From positions 1-64,000 of the forward strand of contig CAWDUO010000009.1 in the NCBI GenBank assembly GCA_963805475.1: 64,000 nucleotides of DNA. The letters run 5' to 3'. The DNA is from VRUE01 sp963805475 (GTDB taxonomy: Bacteria > Actinomycetota > Thermoleophilia > Solirubrobacterales > 70-9). The position numbers and the translations under genes are program-made. This document shows, piece after piece, positions 32,262 through 42,757 of the stretch; position 1 is the stretch's first letter; each line of letters starts with the position of its first letter. The notes beneath the pieces were generated by a model. It did no database searches. It saw only the letters and a list, made by a program, of their open reading frames with translations, and was not told the origin of the DNA.

Positions 32262-33271
32262 CAGAACTTCGTCGCCTCGGGGACGGTGAGCTCGGCGAAG
32301 CGGGCGATGCAGAAGCGGTCGGTCATCCCCGCCAGGTAGTCGGCGACCCGCTGGCACGCGCTCGTCCCCGGCTCGCCCGGCGGCACCTCCTCGGGGTGCT
32401 CCATATAGTGGTCGAAGAGGGCCTGGATCGCCCGCGTCGCGCGCTCGTGCTCGCCGCGCGCCTCCTCGCCCAGGTAGACGCGCTCGAACATGAACTTGCG
32501 CAGGCGCAGCATCGCCCCGCCGACCTCCTCGCTCTGCCTGATGTCGCCGGCCGCGACCGAGCGCTCGACGATGTCGCGCACCAGCGCGTCGATCCGCGCC
32601 GAGCCGGTCGGCCCGAGCAGCTCGATCTCTGCCGCCGGCAGGTCCTCGGGCCGCAGGATGCCGGCGCGCAGGGCGTCGTCGATGTCGTGGTTGATGTAGG
32701 CGACGCGGTCGACCAGCTTGACGATCCGCCCCTCCAGCGTCGCCGGGCGGTCCGAGCCGGTGTGATTGAGGACCCCGTCGCGCACCTGCTCGGTCAGGTT
32801 GAGGCCCAGGCCGTCGCGCTCCAGCGCGTCGACCACCCGCAGCGAGTGCTCGTTGTGGCGGAAGCCGCCGCCGCAGCGGGCGCGCAGCGCCGCGTCGAGC
32901 GCCCCCTCGCCGGTGTGGCCGAAGGGCGGGTGGCCGAGATCGTGCCCCAGCCCGATCGCCTCGGTCAGGTCCTCGTTGAGGCCGAGCGCGCGGGCGACCG
33001 TGCGGGCGATCCCGCAGGCCTCCAGGGTGTGGGTCAGCCGGGTGCGGTAGTGGTCTCCTTCGGGGGCGATGAAGACCTGCGTCTTGTGCTTGAGCCGGCG
33101 GAAGGCCTTGGAATGGACGATCCGGTCGCGGTCGCGCTGGAAGGGCGTGCGCAGCGGGCTGTCGGGCTCCTCGACCCGCCGCCGCGCCGGGTAGGAGGGC
33201 GTCCCGAGGTCGGAGAGGAACTCGGCCTCCCAGGCTTTGATCCGGTCTTCGAAAGTCGCCGTGGCCTGCAC
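32261..33271 (-). CDS. dgt: Deoxyguanosinetriphosphate triphosphohydrolase-like protein (HD domain)
   Basis: 336 residues. HD-domain metal ligands: RLTHTLEACGIARTVARALG, then IGLGHDLGHPPFGHTGE. DRDRIVHSKAFRRLKHKTQV at the N-terminus is the usual dGTPase-like signature. Hydrolyses dNTPs to nucleosides and triphosphate; subfamily specificity is not readable. GTG start at 33271, with TAGGAT ending 8 bases upstream, suggests a near-leaderless transcript for dgt-dnaG. Linkage to dnaG and recO is common in actinobacteria. Confidence 0.92.
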   Translation of the reverse strand: MQATATFEDRIKAWEAEFLSDLGTPSYPARRRVEEPDSPLRTPFQRDRDRIVHSKAFRRLKHKTQVFIAPEGDHYRTRLTHTLEACGIARTVARALGLNEDLTEAIGLGHDLGHPPFGHTGEGALDAALRARCGGGFRHNEHSLRVVDALERDGLGLNLTEQVRDGVLNHTGSDRPATLEGRIVKLVDRVAYINHDIDDALRAGILRPEDLPAAEIELLGPTGSARIDALVRDIVERSVAAGDIRQSEEVGGAMLRLRKFMFERVYLGEEARGEHERATRAIQALFDHYMEHPEEVPPGEPGTSACQRVADYLAGMTDRFCIARFAELTVPEATKF

Positions 33272-33281
33272 GGCTCCGATC

Positions 33282-34007
33282 CTACGCCGCAGCGCGCAAC
33301 TGGACGTGGGCGTGGTGCTCCAACGTCTCGGTGACGGCGCGCTCGACCTGGCGCAGCTCGCGCTCGCCGGCCCCGGGCGCCTCGGCCAGCGGCCGGGCGA
33401 CCGACTCGACCATGAAGCGGTGCGCCTCCTCCGAGAGCGGAAAGGCCCCCGCTTCGCAGCTCGCGCAGACGACCCCGCCGGCGGCGCCGGAGAAGCCGGC
33501 CAGGTGCTCGGCCTCGCCGCAGCGCGCGCAGGAGGCGAGCTCGGGCGAGAAGCCGGCGGCGAGGGCGAGCTTGAGGCGGAAGGAGAGCGCCGTCGGCAGC
33601 GCGGCGGCGCTCGGCGCGCCGGGGTCGTCGAGCAGCGCCAGGTAGCGGCAGAGCAGGTTGTAGGCGGGCGGGTTGGGCTCGGCCGAGTCGAGCAGGCGCA
33701 GCACCGCGTCGCAGGCGCGGGCGCCGGCGGCGAGCGCCGCCCCGCAGGCGCGCAGACGAGGGTAGCCGTCGACCGTGCTCGCCTGGGTCACCGTAAGCAG
33801 CTCCCCCCGCCCTTCGTGCAGCAGCAGGTCGAGGCGGAAGAACGGCTCCAGCCGCCCGCCGAAGCGCGACCTGGGCTTGCGCGCGCCCTTGGCGATCGCC
33901 CCCACGCGGCCGCGCCGGCGCGTGTAGAGGTGGAGGATGCGGTCGGCCTCGCCGTAGCGGATGCTGCGCAGGACGACGGCCTCGGTACGCAGGGTCTTAC
34001 CGGGCAT
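33282..34007 (-). CDS. recO: DNA repair protein RecO
   Basis: 241 residues. OB-fold N-terminus MPGKTLRTEAVVLRSIRYGE then ADRILHLYTRRRGRVGAIAK; zinc finger CARCGEAEHLAGF and VVCASC. Helps load RecA with RecFR. Lies 7 bases downstream of mutM. Confidence 0.93.
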   Translation of the reverse strand: MPGKTLRTEAVVLRSIRYGEADRILHLYTRRRGRVGAIAKGARKPRSRFGGRLEPFFRLDLLLHEGRGELLTVTQASTVDGYPRLRACGAALAAGARACDAVLRLLDSAEPNPPAYNLLCRYLALLDDPGAPSAAALPTALSFRLKLALAAGFSPELASCARCGEAEHLAGFSGAAGGVVCASCEAGAFPLSEEAHRFMVESVARPLAEAPGAGERELRQVERAVTETLEHHAHVQLRAAA

Positions 34008-34014
34008 AACCGGC

Positions 34015-34932
34015 TTAAGGTGAACGACGCGCCGGACGGCGACGGCGCGGCCGGCGGCGCAGGCGCGCCTGGCAGCCCGGGCAGAAGTAGGTCGAGCGAC
34101 CGGAGACGACGATCCGCTCGACCGTGCCGTCGCAGCGCCGGCAGGGCTCGCCCTCGCGCGTGTGGACGAGGAACTCGTCCTGCATCCGCCCCTTCTCGCC
34201 GCGCCCGTCGCGGTAGTCGTCGATCGAGGCTCCGCCGCCGTCGATGCCGGCCTCCAACGCCCCGACGATCCCGTCGCGCAGCGCCTCCAGGTGCTCGGGA
34301 TTCATCGACTCGGCGGGAGAGAGCGGATGCAGGCGGGTGCGGAAGAGCGCCTCGTCGGCGTAGATGTTGCCGATCCCGGCGATCCCCTTCTGGTCGAGCA
34401 GGAACGACTTGAGCGGCGCCTTGCGGCCGGCGGCGATCTCGCCCAGCAGCTCGGGCGTGAAGGCGTCCGACAGCGGCTCGACGCCGAGCCGCGGGGCGAA
34501 GTGCGCGTCGAGCTGGGCGTCGTCGAGCAGCAGCGCCTCGCCGAAGCGGCGCGGGTCGGTGAACCAGAGCTCGCGCCCGTCGTCGAGGGCGAAGCGGGCG
34601 CGCAGGTGGCGTTCTTCGGTCGAACGCTCGCCCTCGTAGAGGCGACGCCCCTCCGACGGATCGATCATCTCCTCGCCCTCCTTGAGGACGAGGTTGCCGG
34701 TCATCCGCAGGTGCATGACCAGGGTCCGGCCGCCGTCCAGCCCCAGCAGCAGGTACTTCCCGCGGCGCCCCAGGCTCTCGATCGTGCGGCCTTCAACGGC
34801 GGCCTCTAGCTCGGCAGGGGGTGCCGGCCGGCACCAGCGCGGGTCGTAGACCTCGAGCCGCGCGATCCGCCGCCCTTCGATCTCCGGCTCCAGCTGCCGA
34901 CAGACGGTCTCGACCTCGGGCAGCTCGGGCAT
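34015..34932 (-). CDS. mutM: Formamidopyrimidine-DNA glycosylase MutM (Fpg)
   Basis: 305 residues. The catalytic N-terminal Pro is in PELPEVETVCRQLEPE. Helix-two-turn-helix includes KSFLLDQKGIAGIGNIYADE, and the zinc finger has CRRCDGTVERIVVSGRST then YFCPGC. Removes 8-oxoguanine and ring-opened purines. The C-terminal tail after the zinc finger is Arg-rich (RLRRRPRRRRPARR), a mild extension. ATG 34932. Confidence 0.95.
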   Translation of the reverse strand: MPELPEVETVCRQLEPEIEGRRIARLEVYDPRWCRPAPPAELEAAVEGRTIESLGRRGKYLLLGLDGGRTLVMHLRMTGNLVLKEGEEMIDPSEGRRLYEGERSTEERHLRARFALDDGRELWFTDPRRFGEALLLDDAQLDAHFAPRLGVEPLSDAFTPELLGEIAAGRKAPLKSFLLDQKGIAGIGNIYADEALFRTRLHPLSPAESMNPEHLEALRDGIVGALEAGIDGGGASIDDYRDGRGEKGRMQDEFLVHTREGEPCRRCDGTVERIVVSGRSTYFCPGCQARLRRRPRRRRPARRSP

Positions 34933-35006
34933 CGACGCATTTCTACCGACCGCGTTCGCTGTTTGTGGCGCTCAGCGCGACAAAAGGCGAACGCGAGCCG
35001 TTGTGC

Positions 35007-35960
35007 TCACGACTCCGTCGCCCGCGGGTGGGCGTCGAAGTAGACCTCCTTGAGGCGCTCGCCGGAGAGGTGGGTGTAGATCTGCGTGGTGGCGATGTCG
35101 GCGTGGCCGAGCATCTCCTGCACGGCGCGCAGGTCGCAGCCGCCGGCGAGCAGGTGGGTGGCGAAGCTGTGGCGCAGGGTGTGCGGGCTCATGCGGCCGG
35201 AGAGCCCGGCCTCGCGGGCGTGGCGCTGGACGATCTTGTAGAGACCCTGGCGGCTGAGCGGGCCGCCGCGGAAGTTGACGAAGAGGCGCGCCTCGTGGCG
35301 TTCGGGCGGGACCAGCTTCGGCCGGCCGCCGCGCAGGTAGGCGGAGATCGCCGCGATCGCCTTGCGGCCGAGCGGCACGATCCGCTCCTTGGAGCCCTTG
35401 CCGCGCGCCCGCAGCAGGCCCTCCTCGAGGTCGACGTCGTTCAGCTCCAGGCCGATCGTCTCCGAGGCGCGCAGCCCGCACGCGTACATCACCTCCAGCA
35501 ACGCCCGGTCGCGCAGCGTCGTCGGCTCGCTGCCGCGCGGCGCGGCGAGCAGCCGCTGCACCTCGGCGTAGTTGAGCACCTGCGGCAGCTTCTTGGCGCG
35601 CCGCGGGGCGCTCAGCGAGGCGGTCGGGTCGTCGCCGATCAGCTCGTCGCGGCGCAGGTGCTTGTAGAAGGAGCGCAGGCAGGCGGTCTTGCGGTGCACG
35701 GTCGCCGCCGAGCGGGCCGGACGGCCGTTGCCGGTCGCCAGGTCGGCGAGGAAGTCGCCGACGTCGGCCGGGCGGACCGCCAGGGCGTCGAGCTCGTGCT
35801 CGGCGAGGAACTCGCCGTACTGGAGCAGGTCGGTGCGGTAGGCGTTGAGGGTGTTGCGCGAGAGGCCGCGCTCCAGCTCGAGGTAGGAGAGGAAGTCGAG
35901 GACGAGGCCCTCGAAGCGGGCGTCGACCTCTGCCGGGCGGGACTCGACTGCGACTGCCAT
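35007..35960 (-). CDS. xerD: Tyrosine recombinase XerD
   Basis: 317 residues. N-terminal SAM-like domain FLSYLELERGLSRNTLNAYR; catalytic Arg in YACGLRASETIGLEL, Lys in KGSKERIVPLG, HxxR in PHTLRHSFATHLLAGG, His in LGHADIATTQIYTHL with the Tyr nucleophile. Resolves chromosome dimers with XerC at dif. Located with the mutM-recO repair genes rather than next to a mobile element, so a housekeeping Xer rather than an integrase. Confidence 0.92.
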   Translation of the reverse strand: MAVAVESRPAEVDARFEGLVLDFLSYLELERGLSRNTLNAYRTDLLQYGEFLAEHELDALAVRPADVGDFLADLATGNGRPARSAATVHRKTACLRSFYKHLRRDELIGDDPTASLSAPRRAKKLPQVLNYAEVQRLLAAPRGSEPTTLRDRALLEVMYACGLRASETIGLELNDVDLEEGLLRARGKGSKERIVPLGRKAIAAISAYLRGGRPKLVPPERHEARLFVNFRGGPLSRQGLYKIVQRHAREAGLSGRMSPHTLRHSFATHLLAGGCDLRAVQEMLGHADIATTQIYTHLSGERLKEVYFDAHPRATES

Positions 35961-35985
35961 GGGGGACCGTTCTCCCGCTCGGGCC

Positions 35986-36996
35986 TCATTCCTCGTAGCG
36001 CAAGGCGGCGCCCGCGGCGAGGGGCGCGGCGAAGAAGAGTTGGTCTTCCTCTATGTCGCGGCCCATGGTTTTCGTCGGGAGCCCGGATGCTTCGTAGCCC
36101 GCTGTATCGGGCTGGGACATGCGGAGCTGGTGGCGATCGCCCGCTGCGCTGGCTAGCTGCGTTGCGGTGTCGGGGTGGCCTGTGGGCGCTGCGATGTCCA
36201 CCCCACCCAGCAGCAGTTCGAGCACCGTGAGCGTGTGGTGGCTTACGCCGCGGTGGCGCGCGCGAGGGTCGGATTCGGAGAGGCGGGGAGAGAGAATGGT
36301 TGGGAGGCCCAGGGACAGGGCGGCGTGGGCGTTGTCGAGGGCGGCCATGCCGCCGTGGCCCAGGCGGGTGTCGGAGCCGATGATGCCGGGGCCGGGGCCG
36401 ACCAGGGCGGCGTCCCAGCGGAAGCCGTTGGCCGCCGCGTCTAGGGCGCCGGCGACGGAGAGGGCCTCGTGCTCGCCGCCATAGGCGGGCGCGGCGGTGA
36501 CGTGGCCGCAGAGCAGGCCGCGCTCGCGCAGCATGGCGACGTCGCGGCTCAGCGAGCCGGGCAGCGCGCCTCCGGCGCTCTGCACGTAGCCGAGCTTCAG
36601 GCCGGGCGCAACCTGGGCGCCGGCGGCCCAAGCCGCCGGCGCCAGGTGCCCGTGCAACGGCAGGACGAGCACCGGCATCGCCCGTTCCCCTCGCCCAGGA
36701 AGCTCGACGGGATCGATCGGGTGCTGGAGCGAGGTGTAGTTGAGCTTGAGGACGTGCTCGCGGCTGGCGCCGCTCGCGTCGAGGCCGCGCGTAAGGTTGA
36801 CGTGGACGACGTCGAAGCCGCCCGATCCGAGACCCAGGTCCAGCGCGGCGACGTTGACGATCACCTCGTCTCCCTCGCGCATCTCGCCGAGCAGCGCCTC
36901 GTCGGCCCAGGCCGGGCGGCGCTCGCCGTCGACCTCCACCGTCAGCGGGTCCTCGCCGACGACGACGCCGCGACGCAGCTTCAGCCCGCCGCTCAC
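35986..36996 (-). CDS. DUF3866 family protein
   Basis: 336 residues from GTG 36996, overlapping the M20 peptidase stop as GTGA. Family pattern: LKLRRGVVVGEDPLTVEVDG at the start, EVIVNVAALDLGLGSGGFDV, HVLKLNYTSLQHPIDPVE, and the later HEALSVAGALDAAANGFRWD and GLPTILSPRLSESDPRARHR. The family is widespread in actinobacteria and firmicutes and lacks an assigned function. Consistent linkage with an M20 peptidase and xerD. Confidence 0.85.
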   Translation of the reverse strand: MSGGLKLRRGVVVGEDPLTVEVDGERRPAWADEALLGEMREGDEVIVNVAALDLGLGSGGFDVVHVNLTRGLDASGASREHVLKLNYTSLQHPIDPVELPGRGERAMPVLVLPLHGHLAPAAWAAGAQVAPGLKLGYVQSAGGALPGSLSRDVAMLRERGLLCGHVTAAPAYGGEHEALSVAGALDAAANGFRWDAALVGPGPGIIGSDTRLGHGGMAALDNAHAALSLGLPTILSPRLSESDPRARHRGVSHHTLTVLELLLGGVDIAAPTGHPDTATQLASAAGDRHQLRMSQPDTAGYEASGLPTKTMGRDIEEDQLFFAAPLAAGAALRYEE

Positions 36997-38111
36997 CCCG
37001 CTTCGGCGCCGGCCTCGGCGACGATCGCCTCGCAGACGGCGAGCATCGCGTCTAGGTCCGCAGCCGCGACTCGCTCGTTCGCCGTGTGGACGTCCTTCGG
37101 GCCGTTGGCGAGCAGCACGCACTCGAACCCGGCGAGGCGCAGCGCGTTGACGTCGCTGCCGCCGCCGATCGCCTTGCGGACCGGCTCGTGGCCGGCGCGG
37201 CGCAATCCCGCCTCGGCGAGCGCCAGCGAGCCGGCGAGTCGCTCGGGATCCGGTAGCCGCGGAACAGCTCTTCGACCCGCACGTCGACGTCGCAGCCGTG
37301 CTCGCTGGCGCCCCAGGCGCAGGCCTCGCTGATCTCGCCGGCGACGGCCGCGGCGCGGTCGGTGTCGAGGCTGCGCGTCTCGGCGACGATGTCGCAGTGC
37401 CCGGGCACGACGTTGCCCGAGGTGCCGCCGGAGATCGTGCCGACGTTCGCGGTCGTCTCCTCGTCGAGCCGCCCGAGCTCCATCCGCGCGATCGCCGCCG
37501 CCGCGGCGGCGATCGCGCTGTTGCCGTCGTCGGGTTCGATCCCGGCGTGCGCCTCGACCCCGGCGAAGTCGGCGCGGATCTTCTGCTGCGTCGGCGTCGC
37601 GACGATCACCTCGCCGACCGGCCCCGCGTGGTCGAGGACGAAGCCGCAGTCCGAGCGCAGCGCGCCCGCGTCGAAGGCCTTGGCCCCGCGCAGCCCCTGC
37701 TCCTCGGCGACGGTCAGCAGCAGCTCGATCCCGACCGGCGGCGGCTCGGCCGCGCGGCGCGCGACCAGCTCCATGAAGACGGCGACCGCGGCCTTGTTGT
37801 CGGCGCCGAGGATCGTCTCGCCGGCGCTGCGGAAGACGCCTTCGTCCTCGACCACCTCGATCTGCCCCGCGTGCGGCACGGTGTCGATGTGGGCGCAGAA
37901 CATCGACCCAGCGGTCGCTCGCGCCCCGGCAGCCGCGCGAGCAGGTTGCCGGCGCCCGCTTCGGCCGGGCCGGCCGCGTCGTCCTCGTCAACCTCGAGCC
38001 CGAGCGCCCGCAGCTCGGCCGCGATCGTGTCGGCGACCTCCCGCTCCTCGCCCGTCGGGCTGCGGATCTCGCAGAGCCGAACGAAAGTCTCGTACGAGCC
38101 GGTCGAGACAT
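36993..38111 (-). CDS. M20/peptidase T-like metallopeptidase, frame broken by about three 1-base indels
   Basis: The correct protein can be followed across three frames: VSTGSYETFVRLCEIRSPTG (near 38100-38040), MFCAHIDTVPHAGQIEV with ADNKAAVAVFMELVARR and TVAEEQGLRGAKAF (37903-37260), then RLAGSLALAEAGLRRAGHEP and AIGGGSDVNALRLAGF to the end. HxDTVP, the DNK Asp, the EEQG catalytic Glu and the final GGSDVNAL are all family marks. Adding one G in CTGGGTCGATG (about 37905), one G near ATCCCGAGCGAC (about 37245) and one base just after the ATG gives one 370-residue protein. Confidence 0.75.
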   Translation of the reverse strand: MSRPARTRLSFGSARSAARRARSGRSPTRSRPSCGRSGSRLTRTTRPARPKRAPATCSRGCRGASDRWVDVLRPHRHRAARGADRGGRGRRRLPQRRRDDPRRRQQGRGRRLHGAGRAPRGRAAAGRDRAAADRRRGAGAARGQGLRRGRAALGLRLRPRPRGAGRRGDRRDADAAEDPRRLRRGRGARRDRTRRRQQRDRRRGGGDRADGARAARRGDDRERRHDLRRHLGQRRARALRHRRRDAQPRHRPRRGRRRRDQRGLRLGRQRARLRRRRAGRRAVPRLPDPERLAGSLALAEAGLRRAGHEPVRKAIGGGSDVNALRLAGFECVLLANGPKDVHTANERVAAADLDAMLAVCEAIVAEAGAEAG

Positions 38112-38126
38112 CGCTACGCGGCGACC

Positions 38127-39847
<1,721 letters not shown>

Positions 39848-39851
<4 letters not shown>

Positions 39852-40685
39852 CGTCTGCCGAGCGAGTCTAGCCAGCGCAAGGGCGGAATCGATTCGATCG
39901 CCGCGGAAATAGATCGCAACTCGCCGAAAACGGTGAATGCGGCGACCGCCGCCAGGGCGATCAGCCGCCCCGTCCCGCCCAGCGTCGTCAGCAGCCAGAC
40001 GCCGCCGATCGCCCCGACCAGGTTGGAGCCGGTGTCGCCGAGCATCGCCCGCTCGCGCAGGGTGAAGGCGGCGCCGACCAGCACCGGCCCGGCGAAGATG
40101 CCAAGCAGGTCGAGCGGGGCGAGGGTCCAGGCGCCGAGGCAGAGTGCCGGCGCCGAGCAGCGCCAGTCCCTTCTCCGCCCGCCCGGGCCGCAGGTCGAGC
40201 AGGTTGAAGGCATTGGTGGCGAGGATCAGCAGCGCCACGTCCGCCAGGTAGCGCCACGATTCGAGGCCGCGGCCGGAGACGACGTAGGCGGCGAGGGCGA
40301 GCGCGCCGATCGCCTTGATCGCCCCGGTCGAGAGGCGCCCCTCGCGCAGCGCCCGGGCATGGCCGCGCCAGCCGCGCGGCGCGCCGGCCGCCCCTTCCCG
40401 TCCCAGCGAGTCGTCGAGGAAGCCGAGGAAGGCGACGCCGATCACGTAGGGCAGCCAGCGGCGCAGCTGGGGGTCGAGCAGCTCGGCGCCGCCGCGGTCG
40501 TCGAGGAAGGCGAGCGGGGCGAGGGCGACCAGCGCCGCCGTCGCCAGCACCGCGCCGAGCGGGAAGGCGAGCCGGGCGCCGCGGAAGTTCTCGCGCACGA
40601 GCCCGGCGTCGCGCAGGCCGCGCACGCCGGCCGGCACGACCAGCAGCGCCGCCGCGATCCCAGCCGGGAACCCGATCCAGGTCAT
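39848..40685 (-). CDS. MraY/WecA-like membrane glycosyl-phosphate transferase family protein, one frameshift
   Basis: Multi-pass protein with VIGVAFLGFLDDSLGREG (an MraY-type Asp-Asp loop), ILATNAFNLLDLRPGRAEKG, then, after a 1-base shift at about 40148-40155, LCLGAWTLAPLDLLGIFAGP and AMLGDTGSNLVGAIGGVWLL (the GDxGSN loop). It is shorter (~278 residues) than true MraY. Located between steB and pyrG, as in other actinobacteria where this gene is linked to the Ste division genes. The substrate is unproven. Confidence 0.78.
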
Positions 40686-41548
40686 TCGTGCGGTTCGAGC
40701 AGGTCGGGCAGCAGGCGGTCGGCGCTGCCCTTGACCCCGAAGCTGCCCTCGGCGCCGAGCAGGGCGAAGACGGTCGCCAGCCGGCCCGCGACGAGGTCCA
40801 CGTCATCGACGCTGGAGAGGTCGTTGGCGGCGAAGAAGGAGACCGAGGAGGGTTCGGTGCGGCTGCTCTCGACCCCGACCGCGGGCGTGTGCGTGCCGGC
40901 GATCCCCTGCAGCATCCCCGACTCGATCCGCCCGGCGACGGCGCGCTGCTGGGGCCCCATGTCCCGCGGCTCGTCGCGCACCACGATCACCGCGTCGAGC
41001 CCCCCGAAGTTGCCGCTGGCGCGTGAGAAGAGATGGCCGCGGACGGGCTCCAGCAGCGTCCCGCCGCGCACGATCTGGCGCCCCAAGCCGGCGCCGAGGG
41101 CGGTCTGCAGATCAGGTTCGCGGGCGAGCCTGGCGAAGCGGGTCTTCGCCAGGTCGCCGGCGAGGCCGCGCGTGTCGACCGGCTCGCGCACGACGCCGAC
41201 CCCGACCAGGTGCCCGCCGGCCGGGCCCAGCGCCGACTCGATCGCGCCGTAGACGTCGCCGGGCAGGTCGCCGAAGGCGACCAGGCCGATGCGCCGCCCA
41301 CGCAGCCTGTCGCGCACCAGCACCGGGTAGACACGGCTGGAGAACTCGTTCGCCCGTCCCAGTTCGCCGCTCAGCTCTTCGGCGTGCTGGCGCGCGTCCT
41401 GGAGGTTGCCGGTGAGGCTGTGCTCGAGGTCCTTGCGGGTGCTGGAAAGCGTGTCGCCGCCGAACTCGGCGCCGATCAGGATGCCGATCGCCAGCGCCAG
41501 GAAGACGGCGATCAGCGACGTGGCGTGGTAGCGGGCGCTATAGCCCAA
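40682..41548 (-). CDS. steB: SteB/MctB-family coiled-coil membrane protein
   Basis: 288 residues. N-terminal single membrane helix (HATSLIAVFLALAIGILIGA), then a coiled coil (SSTRKDLEHSLTGNLQDARQ) and a C-terminal alpha/beta domain. Matches the 'copper transporter' MctB family that was shown in Corynebacterium to be SteB, a partner of SteA at the division septum. Its start overlaps the steA stop by 11 bases. Confidence 0.82.
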   Translation of the reverse strand: MGYSARYHATSLIAVFLALAIGILIGAEFGGDTLSSTRKDLEHSLTGNLQDARQHAEELSGELGRANEFSSRVYPVLVRDRLRGRRIGLVAFGDLPGDVYGAIESALGPAGGHLVGVGVVREPVDTRGLAGDLAKTRFARLAREPDLQTALGAGLGRQIVRGGTLLEPVRGHLFSRASGNFGGLDAVIVVRDEPRDMGPQQRAVAGRIESGMLQGIAGTHTPAVGVESSRTEPSSVSFFAANDLSSVDDVDLVAGRLATVFALLGAEGSFGVKGSADRLLPDLLEPHE

Positions 41549-42737
41549 GCCAGATCTTCACCTTCAGCCAGAGCAGTTCGAACAGCTCGTTGAGCGCCGG
41601 CGAGGTGATCACGACGACCGCCAGCAGGAAGACGAAGGCGGCGAGGAAGAGCGCCGCCGGGGCGACGGTCGAGGGGGGGTTGTAGAGGCGGCTGACGCCC
41701 TTCGCGTCGACCAGCCGCTCGCCGATCCGCAGCCGCGTCAGGAAGGTCGAGGACATGCCGCCGCGCTTGCGGTCGAGGAACTCGATCAGGTTGAAGTGGG
41801 CGCCGACGCTGACGATCAGGTCAGCCCCCTTCTCGAAGGCCATCAGCATCGCCACGTCCTCGCTGGTGCCGGCGGCCGGGACGAGGGTGTGGGTCAGGCC
41901 CATCCCCAGCAGGCGCTCGCGGCCGGGTGCGCGGCCGTCTGGATAGGCGTGGACGATCAGCTCGGCGCCGCAGCGCAGCGCCCCGTCGCTCGCCGAGTCC
42001 ATGTCGCCGAGGACCACGTCGGGCTTCAGGCCGGCTTCCAGGCAGCCGTCGGCGCCGCCGTCGACCGCGACGACGAGCGGGCGCACATCGCGGATGTAGG
42101 CGTTGAGCGCCCTCAGGTCGCGCCGGTGGCGGTCGCCGCGGACGACGATCAGCACCTGGCGGTCGCGGAAGGAGGTCTTGGTCGCGGGGAACTCGATCGC
42201 GCCGGTCAGCAGGTCGGCCTCCTGGCGGACGTGGGCGACGGTGTTCTCGGCGAACTCGGCGAGCGCCTCGTCGATGCGCTCGCGCTGGGCGGCGAGCCGC
42301 CGCTCGAGCTCCTCGGCGCCGAGCGAGTGGCCGCGCAGGATCTCCTCGCCCTCGCCGTCGGCGACGACCCCGCCGGCGATCGTCACCTCCGCGCCCTCCT
42401 CGAGCAGCGCGAAGGGATCGGCGCCGGGGGCGGTGGCGTCGATCAGCGTCACGCCGGCGTGGACGAGCAGCAGCGGCCCGGCGTTCGGGTAGCGGCCGTC
42501 GCTGGAGGGCGAAGCGTTGACGACGGCGCGCACCCCGCTCGCGAGCAGCTCCTCGGCGGCGATGCGGTCGACGTTGGCGTGGTCGATGACGGCGACGTCG
42601 CCGGGCCGCAGGCGCTTGACCAGGTCCTTGGTGCGGCGGCCGAGCCGTGCGCGGCCGCGGATCGGCTCCTCCGCGCCCACCCCGCCGCGGCGCGACAGCA
42701 GCGCTGGGAAGCGGCGGCGGCTGCTGGGAGTGGCCAC
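41538..42737 (-). CDS. steA: Putative cytokinetic-ring protein SteA
   Basis: 399 residues. A thiamine-pyrophosphokinase-like core (VVAVDGGADGCLEAGLKPDV then VLGDMDSASDGALRCG) is embedded in a longer protein that ends in a membrane helix (APAALFLAAFVFLLAVVVIT). This is the SteA layout known from Corynebacterium, paired with SteB next door; true thiamine pyrophosphokinases are shorter and soluble. GTG start at 42737 is supported by a leaderless -10. Confidence 0.85.
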   Translation of the reverse strand: MATPSSRRRFPALLSRRGGVGAEEPIRGRARLGRRTKDLVKRLRPGDVAVIDHANVDRIAAEELLASGVRAVVNASPSSDGRYPNAGPLLLVHAGVTLIDATAPGADPFALLEEGAEVTIAGGVVADGEGEEILRGHSLGAEELERRLAAQRERIDEALAEFAENTVAHVRQEADLLTGAIEFPATKTSFRDRQVLIVVRGDRHRRDLRALNAYIRDVRPLVVAVDGGADGCLEAGLKPDVVLGDMDSASDGALRCGAELIVHAYPDGRAPGRERLLGMGLTHTLVPAAGTSEDVAMLMAFEKGADLIVSVGAHFNLIEFLDRKRGGMSSTFLTRLRIGERLVDAKGVSRLYNPPSTVAPAALFLAAFVFLLAVVVITSPALNELFELLWLKVKIWLGL

Positions 42738-42743
42738 GGTGTG

Positions 42744-42749
42744 AGGTTA
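42744..42749 (-). promoter_or_regulatory. -10 element TAACCT of a leaderless transcript
   Basis: On the minus strand TAACCT ends 7 bases before GTG 42737 (steA), between recN and steA. Confidence 0.55.
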
Positions 42750-42757
42750 GCCGCTGC

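Noticed and set aside
35007..35960. Phage-type integrase
   Set aside because: Sequence and the mutM-recO neighbourhood fit housekeeping XerD; there is no attachment site or cargo next to it.
41538..42737. Thiamine pyrophosphokinase
   Set aside because: The core resembles that family, but the length, the C-terminal membrane helix and the SteB neighbour fit SteA.
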